64,000 bases of DNA from contig CAJBEZ010000037.1 in assembly GCA_903952205.1 (NCBI GenBank), positions 186,001-250,000 of the forward strand, read 5' to 3'. The notes beneath the pieces are model-generated. The model was not told the DNA's origin, did no database searches, and worked only from the letters and a program-made list of their open reading frames with translations. Below, piece after piece: positions 1-9,057 of this stretch (its first letter is position 1; each line of letters begins with the position of its first letter). Made by a program: the position numbers and the translations under genes. This DNA comes from an uncultured Desulfomonile sp. (GTDB lineage: Bacteria; Desulfobacterota; Desulfomonilia; Desulfomonilales; Desulfomonilaceae).

Positions 1-414
1 TTAGATGGACAGAAGATGTCCAAGTCTTATGGCAATACCATAGAGATATTTCTGGATGAAAAGAATCTTAAAAAAAAGGTCATGAGTATAAAGACGGACT
101 CCATTGCTGTTGACGATCCGAAAGACCCTGAAACCTGCAATCTGTTCCAAATCTACAGGCAATTTGCCCCGTTGGACCGGGTCGAGGATGTTAGAAATCT
201 GTATGTAAGTGGAGGAGCCTCTTATGGTGTCATCAAGAAAGAATTATTCGAAATATTGTGGGAAACTTTTCGTGGGCCTCGATTGGAGAGAGAAAAATTA
301 TTAAAAGATGACGGATATCTTAGAGGCATCCTGGCAGAAGGGGCTAGGAAAGCTAGAGCCGCCGGTACTCCGACTATAGAAGATGTCAGGAAAAAAGTCG
401 GAGTAAGATACTAA
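1..414 (+). CDS. trpS: Tryptophanyl-tRNA synthetase, C-terminal part (5' truncated)
   Basis: The frame is open from base 1 and ends at a TAA at 412-414; the N-terminal Rossmann half lies outside the window. The fragment opens with LDGQKMSKSYGN, the class I KMSKS loop that positions ATP during Trp-AMP formation. It continues with the helical C-terminal domain typical of bacterial TrpS, including the ending ARKARAAGTPTIEDVRKKVG. The enzyme charges tRNA-Trp in the cytoplasm. TyrRS has a similar fold, but the C-terminal anticodon-side helices and the lack of an S4 domain favour TrpS. The internal ATG at 16 is not a start because it lies inside the KMSKS motif. Confidence 0.9.
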   Translation, partial: LDGQKMSKSYGNTIEIFLDEKNLKKKVMSIKTDSIAVDDPKDPETCNLFQIYRQFAPLDRVEDVRNLYVSGGASYGVIKKELFEILWETFRGPRLEREKLLKDDGYLRGILAEGARKARAAGTPTIEDVRKKVGVRY

Positions 415-435
415 AAAATAAGAACATTTCTTTGC

Positions 436-1110
436 ATGCAAGAAGGGTCAAACCAAATCGAAATTAATATAGATGCGATTATCCAAACGTTGCGCCAATC
501 TGTAGCCACCATGGAACTTCCAATCGTGACCGAAATTTCTCAGAATCGACGGTCGCCCTTTGAAGTCCTCATCGCTACTATTTTGTCCCTTAGGACAAAA
601 GATGAAGTTACTCGCTTCGCTTCCAAAAGACTTCTTGAAAGGGCTCACACACCTCACCAGATGTTGAGTTTAGATGATTCAGAAATAGCTAAGCTCATAT
701 ATCCTGTGGGTTTTTACAAGACGAAATCAAAAACAATCCTAGAAATTTCGAGAGTGCTCATAAGGGATCACGATGGACTCGTACCAGACAATCTTGATGA
801 TCTTCTGTGTTTGAAAGGGGTGGGACGAAAAACCGCAAACCTCGTAATAACATTAGGATACGGGAAACTTGGAGTTTGTGTGGACACTCACGTTCATCGA
901 ATCAGCAACAGACTTGGGTACGTTAAAACGAAAACACCAGAACAAACCGAAATGGCTTTGCGGGCGCAGTTGCCGAAGCAATACTGGATTCAGTATAATG
1001 ATCTTCTGGTAACCTGGGGACAAAATGTCTGTAAGCCGATATCGCCAATATGTTCGAAGTGCGACATCAGCCAGTATTGCCAAAAGGTGCGGGTAACAAG
1101 GAGTCGATAG
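436..1110 (+). CDS. nth: Endonuclease III (DNA glycosylase/AP lyase)
   Basis: This 224-residue protein removes oxidised pyrimidines and cleaves the abasic strand in base excision repair. The helix-hairpin-helix motif LCLKGVGRKTAN lies at about residues 124-135 and contains the catalytic Lys132; VDTHVHR supplies the catalytic Asp150. Four cysteines (199, 206, 209, 215) in C-x6-C-x2-C-x5-C spacing form the family's 4Fe-4S cluster. Length is close to E. coli Nth. The ATG at 436 has no clear Shine-Dalgarno sequence, so the start is less sure than the identity. It lies 21 bp after trpS on the same strand and is probably co-transcribed. Confidence 0.93.
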   Translation: MQEGSNQIEINIDAIIQTLRQSVATMELPIVTEISQNRRSPFEVLIATILSLRTKDEVTRFASKRLLERAHTPHQMLSLDDSEIAKLIYPVGFYKTKSKTILEISRVLIRDHDGLVPDNLDDLLCLKGVGRKTANLVITLGYGKLGVCVDTHVHRISNRLGYVKTKTPEQTEMALRAQLPKQYWIQYNDLLVTWGQNVCKPISPICSKCDISQYCQKVRVTRSR

Positions 1111-1156
1111 GCGTTTAGTTCATAAGATGTTTATTGAGCCAGACGCAAAAACGGTT

Positions 1157-1753
1157 TTAATCTTTTCCTGTCGCTAGATCCTGTGAGGCTTCCTGCAAAA
1201 GCGTTTTCTTTTCTTGTCTGGATTTCAGAAAGCGTAGGCTAACAAAATAACTCATTAGCCCTAAGGGTATAGCTGATGCGAATGCCCCAACAAACCAACG
1301 TAAAACCACATCGCCACCCAGCGTAAGAATTTGCGCGCACGCTTCAGTGATCCCCCCCGCTTCAAAAATGGGTTTAAACAAGACCTGAAAATCTTGGAAA
1401 TTAGTTGCCGGTGGTTTTCCCAAGCATATCGAGCCTATCAGGTAAAATGTGTAATACATCGGAGCCAAAGTCAAAGGATTGTTAATCCAGGTGAAGGCAA
1501 ACGCAATAAGTACGTTGAAACGGACAAATAATCTAAAAAAAACCATAGAAGCGGTTTGCAGTCCTAGAGGAATAGCCGTTCCAATAAGCAATCCCGCCGA
1601 GACGCCTCTTGCGTCAAACCACGGAGGGTTCTGAGATTTAACGAGAGGGTCAACCGCAAGGGTTCTTATTTTATTGACAAGTCCTTTAAAAATATTGATC
1701 CCCATAGAAGTAGCAGATTGATTCAGGCGTCTAGAAAAACACACAAGTATCAA
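1157..1753 (-). CDS. DUF2062 family membrane protein
   Basis: This hydrophobic protein is recognised as DUF2062 by the N-terminal segment after FKGLVNKIRTL, the glycine-rich helix with GLLIGTAIPLGLQT, and the signature TWINNPLTLAPMYY. It has about three membrane-spanning helices and sits in the inner membrane. The function of the family is not established. The listed start is a TTG at 1753; an ATG at 1705 (beginning MGINIFKG) would give a 182-residue protein that better matches family N-termini, and neither has a strong ribosome binding site. It converges with nth. Confidence 0.75.
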   Translation of the reverse strand: MILVCFSRRLNQSATSMGINIFKGLVNKIRTLAVDPLVKSQNPPWFDARGVSAGLLIGTAIPLGLQTASMVFFRLFVRFNVLIAFAFTWINNPLTLAPMYYTFYLIGSICLGKPPATNFQDFQVLFKPIFEAGGITEACAQILTLGGDVVLRWFVGAFASAIPLGLMSYFVSLRFLKSRQEKKTLLQEASQDLATGKD

Positions 1754-1864
1754 AAAAAATGAACCGGAGTCCTAGAAAGAACACCGGGCCCTGTTAATAC
1801 CGCCAATCATGAGATCAGCGGCAGAGTTCAAACAGCAAACTAAAACATCAAATTGAAATATATT

Positions 1865-2452
1865 CTATTCTGTCCCCTTCTTACCCCACTGAAATTTGTT
1901 TGCAGATTCCTGGCTATCAGATTCCGTTTGGCCCCATTTCATTTTTTTGGTTGCCGGTTTGTCTAACTCCTGGTCACCTGAAGATTGAACGGCCCCAGTG
2001 TTTGGGGTCGCCTCGGCGCTAGAGGCGGGTTGAATAGAACCCGGAGTGGTTTCCGCCGGTTTTGGAGTAGCCGGGACAACTCTGGCAGGAGCGGGGCTAG
2101 CAGGAACAGACCTAGACGGGGACGACGGAGAACTGATGTTGGTTCTAATGGGTGGAGCGTTTCTCTCTGAAGGTTGAGACTGAACCGGAGCCGAAGTTTG
2201 GGTTTGAAGAGCCTCTTCAGACCCTGACTGAGGATCTTGAAGGAGGTCCCTAGCTTTGTAAGTATCATAAATTTCTTGATCGCCAAACGTTTGAATCGTT
2301 CGGTGTTTGTCGAAATCAATTGAAAAATCCTGATCAGTGATTTCGGAATCGGTAGGGGGAGCCTGACCCCAGTATATCTCTTCCGCAAAACTGGACGTCA
2401 GTGGAGAGAAGACCACGCAAAGCGTCAATAACAAACCGATTATCCTTTTCAT
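1865..2452 (-). CDS. Secreted Pro/Ser/Thr-rich hypothetical protein with WGQ-type motifs
   Basis: The family is not recognised. A clear Sec signal peptide (MKRIIGLLLTLCVVF..., likely cut after SSFA) is followed by an acidic segment, then about 90 residues of Pro/Ser/Ala/Thr-rich low-complexity sequence. The short motif aromatic-W-G-Q/K appears three times: YWGQ just after the signal peptide, KWGQ and QWGK near the C-terminus. AGGAG eight bases upstream of the ATG supports the start. It is probably periplasmic or surface-associated; the low-complexity part may be a spacer between the two WG-motif ends. Confidence 0.7.
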   Translation of the reverse strand: MKRIIGLLLTLCVVFSPLTSSFAEEIYWGQAPPTDSEITDQDFSIDFDKHRTIQTFGDQEIYDTYKARDLLQDPQSGSEEALQTQTSAPVQSQPSERNAPPIRTNISSPSSPSRSVPASPAPARVVPATPKPAETTPGSIQPASSAEATPNTGAVQSSGDQELDKPATKKMKWGQTESDSQESANKFQWGKKGTE

Positions 2453-2599
2453 GAAAAAACTCCTTTCGAGGTCTAAACCATAGTTTCAGGGGCTCTCCCC
2501 AAGAGACTAATAATTTAATAATATTATATAACAAAGAGCCATAACTAGTCAACTTTTTATATATATTCAACAATCATTGATCACCCGGGATCGAAACTG

Positions 2600-3253
2600 T
2601 TATACGCCTCTTTCTTCATCCGGCCATATTTGCTTATGTAATTGCAATTGCAATCGCACATTCAGATTGTCCGAGAGGATCCAGTGAGCGAGTAGTTTTG
2701 GAGACAATTTTCCGGATGCTGGGGACATCAAGATGTTTCTGTGTGAACCATTCAACTTTTCTAGACAAAATTGTCTGGCCCAATCGTAATCATTCCGGTC
2801 TGTGAGTACAAATTTTATTTCATCCTTAGGTTTTAGCCTTTCAAGATTACCAAGGTCCATCATCCGCCACTGCTGACTGCCTGGAGATTTTATATCAACG
2901 ATGGCTGTTACTCCATGGGGCAGATCCGATATGTCGATTGATCCGTTGGTCTCAACTAGAATTACATCGCCATCACTAATAAGTAAGTTCAGAAGTTCTA
3001 TCGAACCAGCCTGAAGAAGTGGTTCACCTCCAGTCAGTAACACGTTTGTCAGTCCGAATTTCCGAACTGTCTCTTCAACCCCTTTCGTGGTCATACAGGT
3101 TCCTTCGGTCCATGCGTAACGAGTGTCACAGTACGAACAGCGAAGATTGCATCCCGTCAGTCTGACAATTGTAAAAGGCAGACCGGCGAAAGACGACTCA
3201 CCCAGTATGGATTTGAAGATTTCACAAACTGTTAAATTCTTATATTGTTTCAT
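2600..3253 (-). CDS. queE: 7-carboxy-7-deazaguanine synthase (radical SAM)
   Basis: QueE converts 6-carboxy-5,6,7,8-tetrahydropterin to 7-carboxy-7-deazaguanine in queuosine/7-deazaguanine synthesis. The 217-residue protein opens with the family-typical CEIFKSILGESSFAGLP, followed by GCNLRCSYCDTRYAW, whose CxxxCxxC (residues 35, 39, 42) binds the SAM-linked 4Fe-4S cluster, and LLTGGEPLLQ for SAM binding. The ATG at 3253 fits family N-termini; an in-frame ATG at 3328 would add 25 residues unlike the family, and neither start has a strong ribosome binding site. No other queuosine gene lies in the window. Confidence 0.9.
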   Translation of the reverse strand: MKQYKNLTVCEIFKSILGESSFAGLPFTIVRLTGCNLRCSYCDTRYAWTEGTCMTTKGVEETVRKFGLTNVLLTGGEPLLQAGSIELLNLLISDGDVILVETNGSIDISDLPHGVTAIVDIKSPGSQQWRMMDLGNLERLKPKDEIKFVLTDRNDYDWARQFCLEKLNGSHRNILMSPASGKLSPKLLAHWILSDNLNVRLQLQLHKQIWPDEERGV

Positions 3254-3443
3254 GTGAGTAATATGGCATATTCTAATCCAATAGCAAATTAACTCAGAAG
3301 CCGTCCGAGCCTGTTGCCCAGTAAACATTCAATCAATTCCCGTGGGCTTTCAAATATGTCTTGGATGGTGGTCGAGCCATCAGGAAAGTGACATTAGGGC
3401 CTTTTTAATTTCTTAACGCCACAACTCAGTGGTTGGAGGAATC

Positions 3444-5378
3444 ATGAGTGAAAAGATTAGAGTCCGTTTCCTTCCAGACGATATATCTGTGAGTTCGGAG
3501 TCAGGGCAATCTTTACTGGATGTGGCGCTGGATGCGGGCGTCTTTATTCCTGCCGCATGTGGAGGGACTGGAGCTTGTGGGCAATGCAAAGTCAAAATAA
3601 TCGCAGGGGAAGTCGAAGCTGAATCGACTGAAAAAATTGCAAAGAATGAAAGAGATCAGGGTTTTGTGTTGGCGTGCCGGACAAAAATGAAATCCGATGT
3701 CACCATAGAAGTACCCAAAGCTAAAGTTGGCAGAAAAGTTATTCCAAGAGACGAAGCGGAACGCATGCAATCCACGGCTCGCCCCATGGAATCTCCTATC
3801 GTTCCTGAGAGCAACCCCATGACTATGGTGGCTTTGATGAATCCTCCAAGTCCTAGGCTGGATGATAATACAAGTGATTACGAACGAATAATACGTACAT
3901 TAAAGGTCGACCACGGTCTTGCTCCGATCGTGTCCTCTCTAGAGATCCTAAAAGGTATCCCGAACATAGTCCGTGAACAGGACTGGAAGTTTGCCGCTAC
4001 CTTGAAACCTGAGTCTTTACCAGAATGTAAACCTTTTTATCGCCTCTTGAAGGTATCCGCCATCGGCGGGGCGTCCCTGAGGACAGCTCTGGCCGTGGAC
4101 ATTGGCACTACATCTCTTTGGGCTGAGCTTGTCAACATAGATACCGGAGAAGTTATTGCCAGATCCTCGCGTTATAATCCTCAGATCTCTATGGGTGACG
4201 ATGTCATAAGCAGAATTGTTTTTGCCCTCAAGAGAGAGGGCTTGGAAAAGTTACAGCAAAGCGTTGTTCAGGGGTTGAATGAGATAATTGATGAAGTCCT
4301 TCGGAAGAGTGGAAAACCTCGGGAGTCGATTGATTACATGGTTGCAGCGGGTAACACAGTAATGACTCATCTTTTTATGGGTTTGTATCCTAAATTTCTC
4401 AGACAAACACCATATGTTCCTGTGGCTCAGAATATTGAGCCTGTACCTGCCAGGTCTCTGGGATTAGACATGCCAAACGAGTCATTCGTATGTGTTTTCC
4501 CTGGGGTAGCCTCATACGTTGGAGGGGACATTGTCAGCGGTGTGCTTGCGAATGGCATGTGGTGTTCTGACGAAATGACTCTTTTCATAGACATTGGAAC
4601 GAACGGAGAAATAGTCGCAGGAAACAGGGATCTTCTCATGACGGCTTCCTGTTCCGCCGGCCCAGCTTTTGAAGGAGGAGGATTGCAACATGGAATGCGA
4701 GCGGCGCCTGGGGCCATAGAAGGAGTTCTAATTGACCCGGAAACCTTTGAACCGATGATCAAGACTATTGATTTGAAACCTGCTATTGGAATTTGCGGTT
4801 CCGGTATTATCAACATTATCTCACAAATGCTTCGAATTGGTCTGCTCAATCAAAACGGGAAGTTTGCTCAGGACCTTGCTACGGACCGGGTACGGCAGGG
4901 CCCAAGTGGTTTTGAATACATAATTTGCCGAGCGGCGGAAAGTGGGTTGAATGAAGATATCATCCTCAGTGAGGTAGATCTTGACAATATTTTGCGCGCC
5001 AAGGCCGCCATGTTTTCCGGATACACCTGTCTGCTGGAAAAAATTGGATTAAGTGTGGAAGATCTTGAGAGGGTCATAATTGCTGGAGCGTTCGGAAGTT
5101 TTATCAACCTGGACCATGCGGTAACGATAGGATTGTTACCAGACATTCCGAGAGAAAAATTTTCTTTTATTGGCAATTCATCGCTCAAGGGATCGCGCCT
5201 AGCCGTTCTTGATAGCAACTTACTTGAGAAGTCTCGAGAAATAGCCAGGACTATGACTAATGTTGAGTTGTCCGAGGATCCGGCCTACATGGATAATTTC
5301 ATGGCGGCTCTTTTTTTGCCTCACACCAGAATGGAATTATTCCCTTCTGTGAAAGCATCTTTGCAGGGGTTTCGCTAG
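3444..5378 (+). CDS. 2Fe-2S/ASKHA-domain corrinoid-protein activator (RACo-like, DUF4445)
   Basis: This 644-residue protein has an N-terminal plant-type 2Fe-2S ferredoxin domain with cysteines at 39, 45, 48 and 78 (CGGTGACGQC then LACRT). After a linker comes a C-terminal ASKHA-fold domain with VDIGTTS, DIGTNGE and GICGSG glycine-rich motifs. Proteins of this architecture use ATP to reduce inactivated Co(II) corrinoid proteins of methyltransferase or Wood-Ljungdahl systems. No corrinoid protein or methyltransferase is nearby, so the partner is unknown. The start at 3444 is preceded by GGAGGA; a GTG at 3429 is in frame but lies upstream of that site. Confidence 0.85.
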   Translation: MSEKIRVRFLPDDISVSSESGQSLLDVALDAGVFIPAACGGTGACGQCKVKIIAGEVEAESTEKIAKNERDQGFVLACRTKMKSDVTIEVPKAKVGRKVIPRDEAERMQSTARPMESPIVPESNPMTMVALMNPPSPRLDDNTSDYERIIRTLKVDHGLAPIVSSLEILKGIPNIVREQDWKFAATLKPESLPECKPFYRLLKVSAIGGASLRTALAVDIGTTSLWAELVNIDTGEVIARSSRYNPQISMGDDVISRIVFALKREGLEKLQQSVVQGLNEIIDEVLRKSGKPRESIDYMVAAGNTVMTHLFMGLYPKFLRQTPYVPVAQNIEPVPARSLGLDMPNESFVCVFPGVASYVGGDIVSGVLANGMWCSDEMTLFIDIGTNGEIVAGNRDLLMTASCSAGPAFEGGGLQHGMRAAPGAIEGVLIDPETFEPMIKTIDLKPAIGICGSGIINIISQMLRIGLLNQNGKFAQDLATDRVRQGPSGFEYIICRAAESGLNEDIILSEVDLDNILRAKAAMFSGYTCLLEKIGLSVEDLERVIIAGAFGSFINLDHAVTIGLLPDIPREKFSFIGNSSLKGSRLAVLDSNLLEKSREIARTMTNVELSEDPAYMDNFMAALFLPHTRMELFPSVKASLQGFR

Positions 5379-5415
5379 ATTATAGAAAATCTTGCGTTTC
5401 TTGATCAGAGTTTTG

Positions 5416-5444
5416 TTGGCATAATGTGAGAGTTTTGTTATAGT
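5416..5444 (+). promoter_or_regulatory. Sigma70-type promoter of ppdK
   Basis: TTGGCA (5416-5421) and TATAGT (5439-5444) are separated by exactly 17 bp. They lie about 150 bp upstream of the ppdK start in a 215-bp gap, implying a leader of roughly 140 nt. Confidence 0.6.
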
Positions 5445-5593
5445 TTAATATCTGACAAAATCTATCTTTCAAACAACTTGAACCTATTGAAATTTATATC
5501 TTAGGGAAAATTGGAGCGTCTGAAACCTCGACGTTTCCTTCTGATTTGTAACTCCCTAATTTTGCTGCAAAAAATAACTATATGGAGCGTAAC

Positions 5594-8374
5594 ATGAGCC
5601 ACAAGTATGTATACTCCTTTAAAGAAGGGGATGGCAAGAACAAAAAATTGTTGGGAGGCAAGGGCGCAGGTCTTTGTGAGATGACTCAAATAGGATTAAA
5701 CGTTCCCCCGGGATTTGTCATAAGCACGGAAGCATGCCTAGCATATCTCGATTCCGGTAATTCTGAGCTGCCTGATGGACTCATGGAAACAGTTGAGAAG
5801 TACATGGCCGCACTGGAAGCAGCGACTGGAAAAAAATTCGGGGATCCAGAGAATCCGCTCCTGGTTTCAGTCAGGTCCGGTTCCGCACTTTCGATGCCGG
5901 GAATGATGGACACGATCCTTAACCTTGGACTGAATTCTTCCACCTTACATGGACTTATTGCTCAGACCGGCAATGAGCGGTTCGCATACGACGCCTACAG
6001 AAGGTTTATTCAGCTTTACGGAAAAATTGCTATGGGCGCCCAGGATCAGTATTTCGATCAGACTCTTGAGGCTGTCAAGGTCAGGACAGGAGCTATCTCC
6101 GATATAGACCTGACCACTGATGACCTCAAAGAAATTAGTGAATTGTTTCTAAATGTTGTAGAGGAACAGACATTCAGACCTTTTCCGGAAAATGTTTATG
6201 ATCAACTAAAGATAGCAATAAAAGCGGTTTTTGGGTCATGGTCCGGAAAACGTGCTGTTGACTATCGTCGTGAATTCAACATCACTCCGGACAAGGCAAA
6301 TGGCACAGCCGTAAATATAGTGGCCATGGTCTTTGGAAACATGGGGAACGATAGTGGTACTGGTGTTGGTTTTACGCGCGATCCCGCTACAGGTGAAAAC
6401 GTGATGTTCGGGGAGTATCTGGTCAATGCTCAGGGTGAAGATGTGGTGGCTGGTATCAGAACTCCTAAGCCTATTCAAGCCATGGCTCAAGAGATGCCAA
6501 ACCTTTACAAGCAACTGGAAGACCTAAGAAACAAACTCGAGAAACATTACAGAGAGGTTCAAGACTTTGAATTCACAATAGAACGAGGGATCCTTTACTG
6601 CTTACAGACGCGCAACGGAAAAATGAATGCTACGGCGATGGTCAGAACCTCCGTGGCAATGGTGGAGGAAGGACTTGTAACAAAGGAAGAGTCATTGCTT
6701 AGGATTAATCCGGAGCATCTTGAACAACTTCTTTATCCGGGATTAGACCCAAATTATGAAGCTGTTCCTCTAGCGACAGGGCTTCCCGCATCCCCAGGGG
6801 CCGCTTCCGGAAAATGCATTTTTGACGCTGACAGCGCTGAGACCGAAGGCAAGAAGGGCGAAAAAGTAATACTAGTTCGTGAAGAAACCAAGCCGGAAGA
6901 TATCCACGGGTTTTTCGCATCGCAGGGCATTTTGACCAGTCGAGGCGGGAAGACTTCTCACGCCGCGGTTGTCGCACGAGGAATGGGGAAACCATGCGTT
7001 GCGGGAGCAGAGGGCATCACGGTTCAGACTGAACAGCGATTGGCCATAGTTGGTGACAAAGTTATCCATGAAGGTGACATTATCACGATCGATGGAGCGA
7101 CGGGAAATGTATATTTGGGGGAAATACCCACAATTGAGCCTGAATTCAGTGAATATCTGCATATTCTTCTCGGTTGGGCCGACGAAAAGGCACGATTAGG
7201 CGTGATGGCAAACGCCGATACACCCGAAGACGCCGCCAAAGCGCGAGGTTATGGCGCTGTTGGGATCGGTCTATGCAGAACCGAAAGAATGTTCAACGCC
7301 GCAGACAGACTTCCCAAGGTCGTGGACATGATCCTTGCGGAGACTCCTAAAGATCGGGAGCTTGCGCTAGGAAGGCTTTTACCGATACAGAAATCCGATT
7401 TTGTGGCCATTTTAAAGGCAATGTCTCCATACCCTGTCACAATTCGTTTGCTTGATCCACCGATCCATGAGTTCTTGCCCAGCGAGAATGAGCTTGTAAG
7501 GCAGCTTGAAGAACTCAAACGCCTCAGATCCACACTGAGATCCGCGGAAGAATTTCTTGAAGCGGTCAAAATGGTGGATTCAGAGGCGCACATGAATTAT
7601 CTGGAAGGTTTGTCTAAACTTCCTATAAACCTGTCGTCTTTGGATCCTTTGATGGTTGAGGCTGCGATTGGTAAAAGAGAATTGATGCTACAACGCGTAC
7701 GAACACTGAGAGAAGTAAACCCGATGTTGGGCCACCGCGGCGTTAGACTTGGCATAACTTATCCGGAGATTTACAAGATGCAGATCCAAGCCATTCTTGA
7801 AGCTGCAGCGGAGTGTGTTAGAGATGGTGTGGAAAACAATCCTGAAATAATGATACCTCAGGTTTGTTCAGTCACGGAGTTATTATGGGTGAAGGCCTAC
7901 GTGGATGAAATTCAAAAGAACGTGGAAACTCAATATGGTGTCCAACTGAAGTTCAAATTTGGGACGATGATTGAAGTTGTAAGAGCTTGTGTCATTGCAG
8001 GCAAATTGGCTGAAGTAGCTCAATTCTTCTCCTTTGGAACCAATGACCTGACGCAGGCGACGTTCTCCTTTAGCAGGGAAGACGCCGAAAATAAATTCCT
8101 GCCATTTTATCAGGAAATGGGAATTCTGCCGAACAATCCGTTTGAATCACTAGATCCAGAAGGCGTTGGAGCTATGATGGACATGGCTGTGAAAAATGGC
8201 AGAAATACCAAACCAGACTTAAAGATAGGAATTTGTGGGGAGCACGGAGGCCACCCTGAATCCATAAGATTCTGTCACAGGGTCGGGTTAAACTACGTAT
8301 CGTGTTCAGGGCCAAGAGTTCCCATCGCTCGTTTGGGCGCAGCGCACGCCGCATTACTGGAAGGAAAAGCCTGA
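5594..8374 (+). CDS. ppdK: Pyruvate, phosphate dikinase
   Basis: PPDK interconverts pyruvate + ATP + Pi and PEP + AMP + PPi. The protein is 926 residues from this start. It has the N-terminal ATP-grasp domain (LLGGKGAGLCEM, SVRSGSALSMPGMMDT), the swivelling phosphohistidine domain (GGKTSHAAVVARG, catalytic His456) and the C-terminal TIM barrel (GTMIEVVRACV, FSFGTNDLTQ, CGEHGGHP). The ATG at 5594 has GGAG six bases upstream and puts the catalytic His close to position 455 of the Clostridium enzyme; an ATG at 5582 is in frame but poorly placed. It has its own promoter and terminator, so it is probably monocistronic. In an anaerobe it probably serves PEP supply. Confidence 0.95.
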   Translation: MSHKYVYSFKEGDGKNKKLLGGKGAGLCEMTQIGLNVPPGFVISTEACLAYLDSGNSELPDGLMETVEKYMAALEAATGKKFGDPENPLLVSVRSGSALSMPGMMDTILNLGLNSSTLHGLIAQTGNERFAYDAYRRFIQLYGKIAMGAQDQYFDQTLEAVKVRTGAISDIDLTTDDLKEISELFLNVVEEQTFRPFPENVYDQLKIAIKAVFGSWSGKRAVDYRREFNITPDKANGTAVNIVAMVFGNMGNDSGTGVGFTRDPATGENVMFGEYLVNAQGEDVVAGIRTPKPIQAMAQEMPNLYKQLEDLRNKLEKHYREVQDFEFTIERGILYCLQTRNGKMNATAMVRTSVAMVEEGLVTKEESLLRINPEHLEQLLYPGLDPNYEAVPLATGLPASPGAASGKCIFDADSAETEGKKGEKVILVREETKPEDIHGFFASQGILTSRGGKTSHAAVVARGMGKPCVAGAEGITVQTEQRLAIVGDKVIHEGDIITIDGATGNVYLGEIPTIEPEFSEYLHILLGWADEKARLGVMANADTPEDAAKARGYGAVGIGLCRTERMFNAADRLPKVVDMILAETPKDRELALGRLLPIQKSDFVAILKAMSPYPVTIRLLDPPIHEFLPSENELVRQLEELKRLRSTLRSAEEFLEAVKMVDSEAHMNYLEGLSKLPINLSSLDPLMVEAAIGKRELMLQRVRTLREVNPMLGHRGVRLGITYPEIYKMQIQAILEAAAECVRDGVENNPEIMIPQVCSVTELLWVKAYVDEIQKNVETQYGVQLKFKFGTMIEVVRACVIAGKLAEVAQFFSFGTNDLTQATFSFSREDAENKFLPFYQEMGILPNNPFESLDPEGVGAMMDMAVKNGRNTKPDLKIGICGEHGGHPESIRFCHRVGLNYVSCSGPRVPIARLGAAHAALLEGKA

Positions 8375-8409
8375 ATCATGTAGCCAAAATAATTTATCCA
8401 ATCCTCATG

Positions 8410-8445
8410 AAAGACGGTTCCCTTTTAGAACCGTCTTTCTGTTTT
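8410..8445 (+). terminator. Rho-independent terminator after ppdK
   Basis: A perfect 11-bp stem AAAGACGGTTC / GAACCGTCTTT (8410-8420 and 8428-8438) with a 7-nt loop is followed by CTGTTTT. It starts 35 bp after the ppdK stop. Confidence 0.85.
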
Positions 8446-8475
8446 AAATACGTTTTTGGAAAAATAAACCAGGTG

Positions 8476-8505
8476 TTGACAGTTTATATCAAGAAATGTT
8501 AATAT
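8476..8505 (+). promoter_or_regulatory. Sigma70-type promoter of the small secreted protein gene
   Basis: TTGACA (8476-8481), an 18-bp spacer and TAATAT (8500-8505) lie 57 bp upstream of the ATG at 8562. Confidence 0.6.
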
Positions 8506-8561
8506 ATTACGTGAATATTATAAACGAGCTTTGGAATAAAAGTGGCATTTGAGGATCATTT

Positions 8562-8930
8562 ATGTCAAGCAATACAAAATTAATAGTCGTGTTGACGCTG
8601 ATTCTATCGTTGGTTTTTTCAGCTTTTGCCTATTGTGCTGACAATTGCGCCCCACGGCAGTGTCTGCCGGATCGTCCGGTTCCTCCAGAGACCATAGGTA
8701 GCCTTAGCATTCCTTTTGATTTGCCGATATGGCCCACAATGGTCAAGACTGAATTTCATATTCTACCATGGGTTAGTTTGAGCAAAGTTTCAGTCTGTTT
8801 GCCTGGGAGCTGCAAAGCCATAGAATTTAGAGCTCCGTGCCTATCATTGAAGCCTATTCCGGTCTGGTTTCCTTGGTTGAGGCCTTTGGATGTAGAATGC
8901 AAGGACTCGGAAATCTGCCGTATACAGTAA
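8562..8930 (+). CDS. Small secreted Cys-containing hypothetical protein
   Basis: The family is not recognised. The 122-residue product has a strong signal peptide (MSSNTKLIVVLTLILSLVFSAFA, cut near AYCA) and eight cysteines in or after the cleavage region, suggesting an exported, disulfide-bonded protein. GAGGA sits six bases before the ATG, and a good promoter precedes it. The last 30 residues overlap another open frame (8837-9055) that also reads like protein and stops 2 bp before the next gene. The true C-terminus may therefore lie in that frame, either through a frameshift or because a second small gene overlaps. Confidence 0.6.
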   Translation: MSSNTKLIVVLTLILSLVFSAFAYCADNCAPRQCLPDRPVPPETIGSLSIPFDLPIWPTMVKTEFHILPWVSLSKVSVCLPGSCKAIEFRAPCLSLKPIPVWFPWLRPLDVECKDSEICRIQ

Positions 8931-9055
8931 CCATTAAACTTTTTAGGAATAATGGTTCTCTAGGATTTCTCCCACTAACAACCTACGTGTATAATGGAAG
9001 TTCCCTGCTTCTTTGCGATGTTGTTCTACCTTTCCCGGCTATTAAAGTGTCGTAA
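8837..9055 (+). CDS. Overlapping small ORF or frameshifted continuation of the secreted protein
   Basis: A GTG-initiated frame of 72 residues overlaps the previous gene by 94 bp in another frame. It lacks a good ribosome binding site. The amino acid composition is protein-like (FGCRMQGLGNLPYTVTIKLFRN), and the stop is 2 bp before the GTG of the GTPase gene, a spacing typical of coupled genes. It could be a separate small gene or the C-terminal half of a frameshifted 8562 gene (joined product about 164 residues). Confidence 0.3.
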   Translation: MPIIEAYSGLVSLVEAFGCRMQGLGNLPYTVTIKLFRNNGSLGFLPLTTYVYNGSSLLLCDVVLPFPAIKVS

Positions 9056-9057
9056 AA

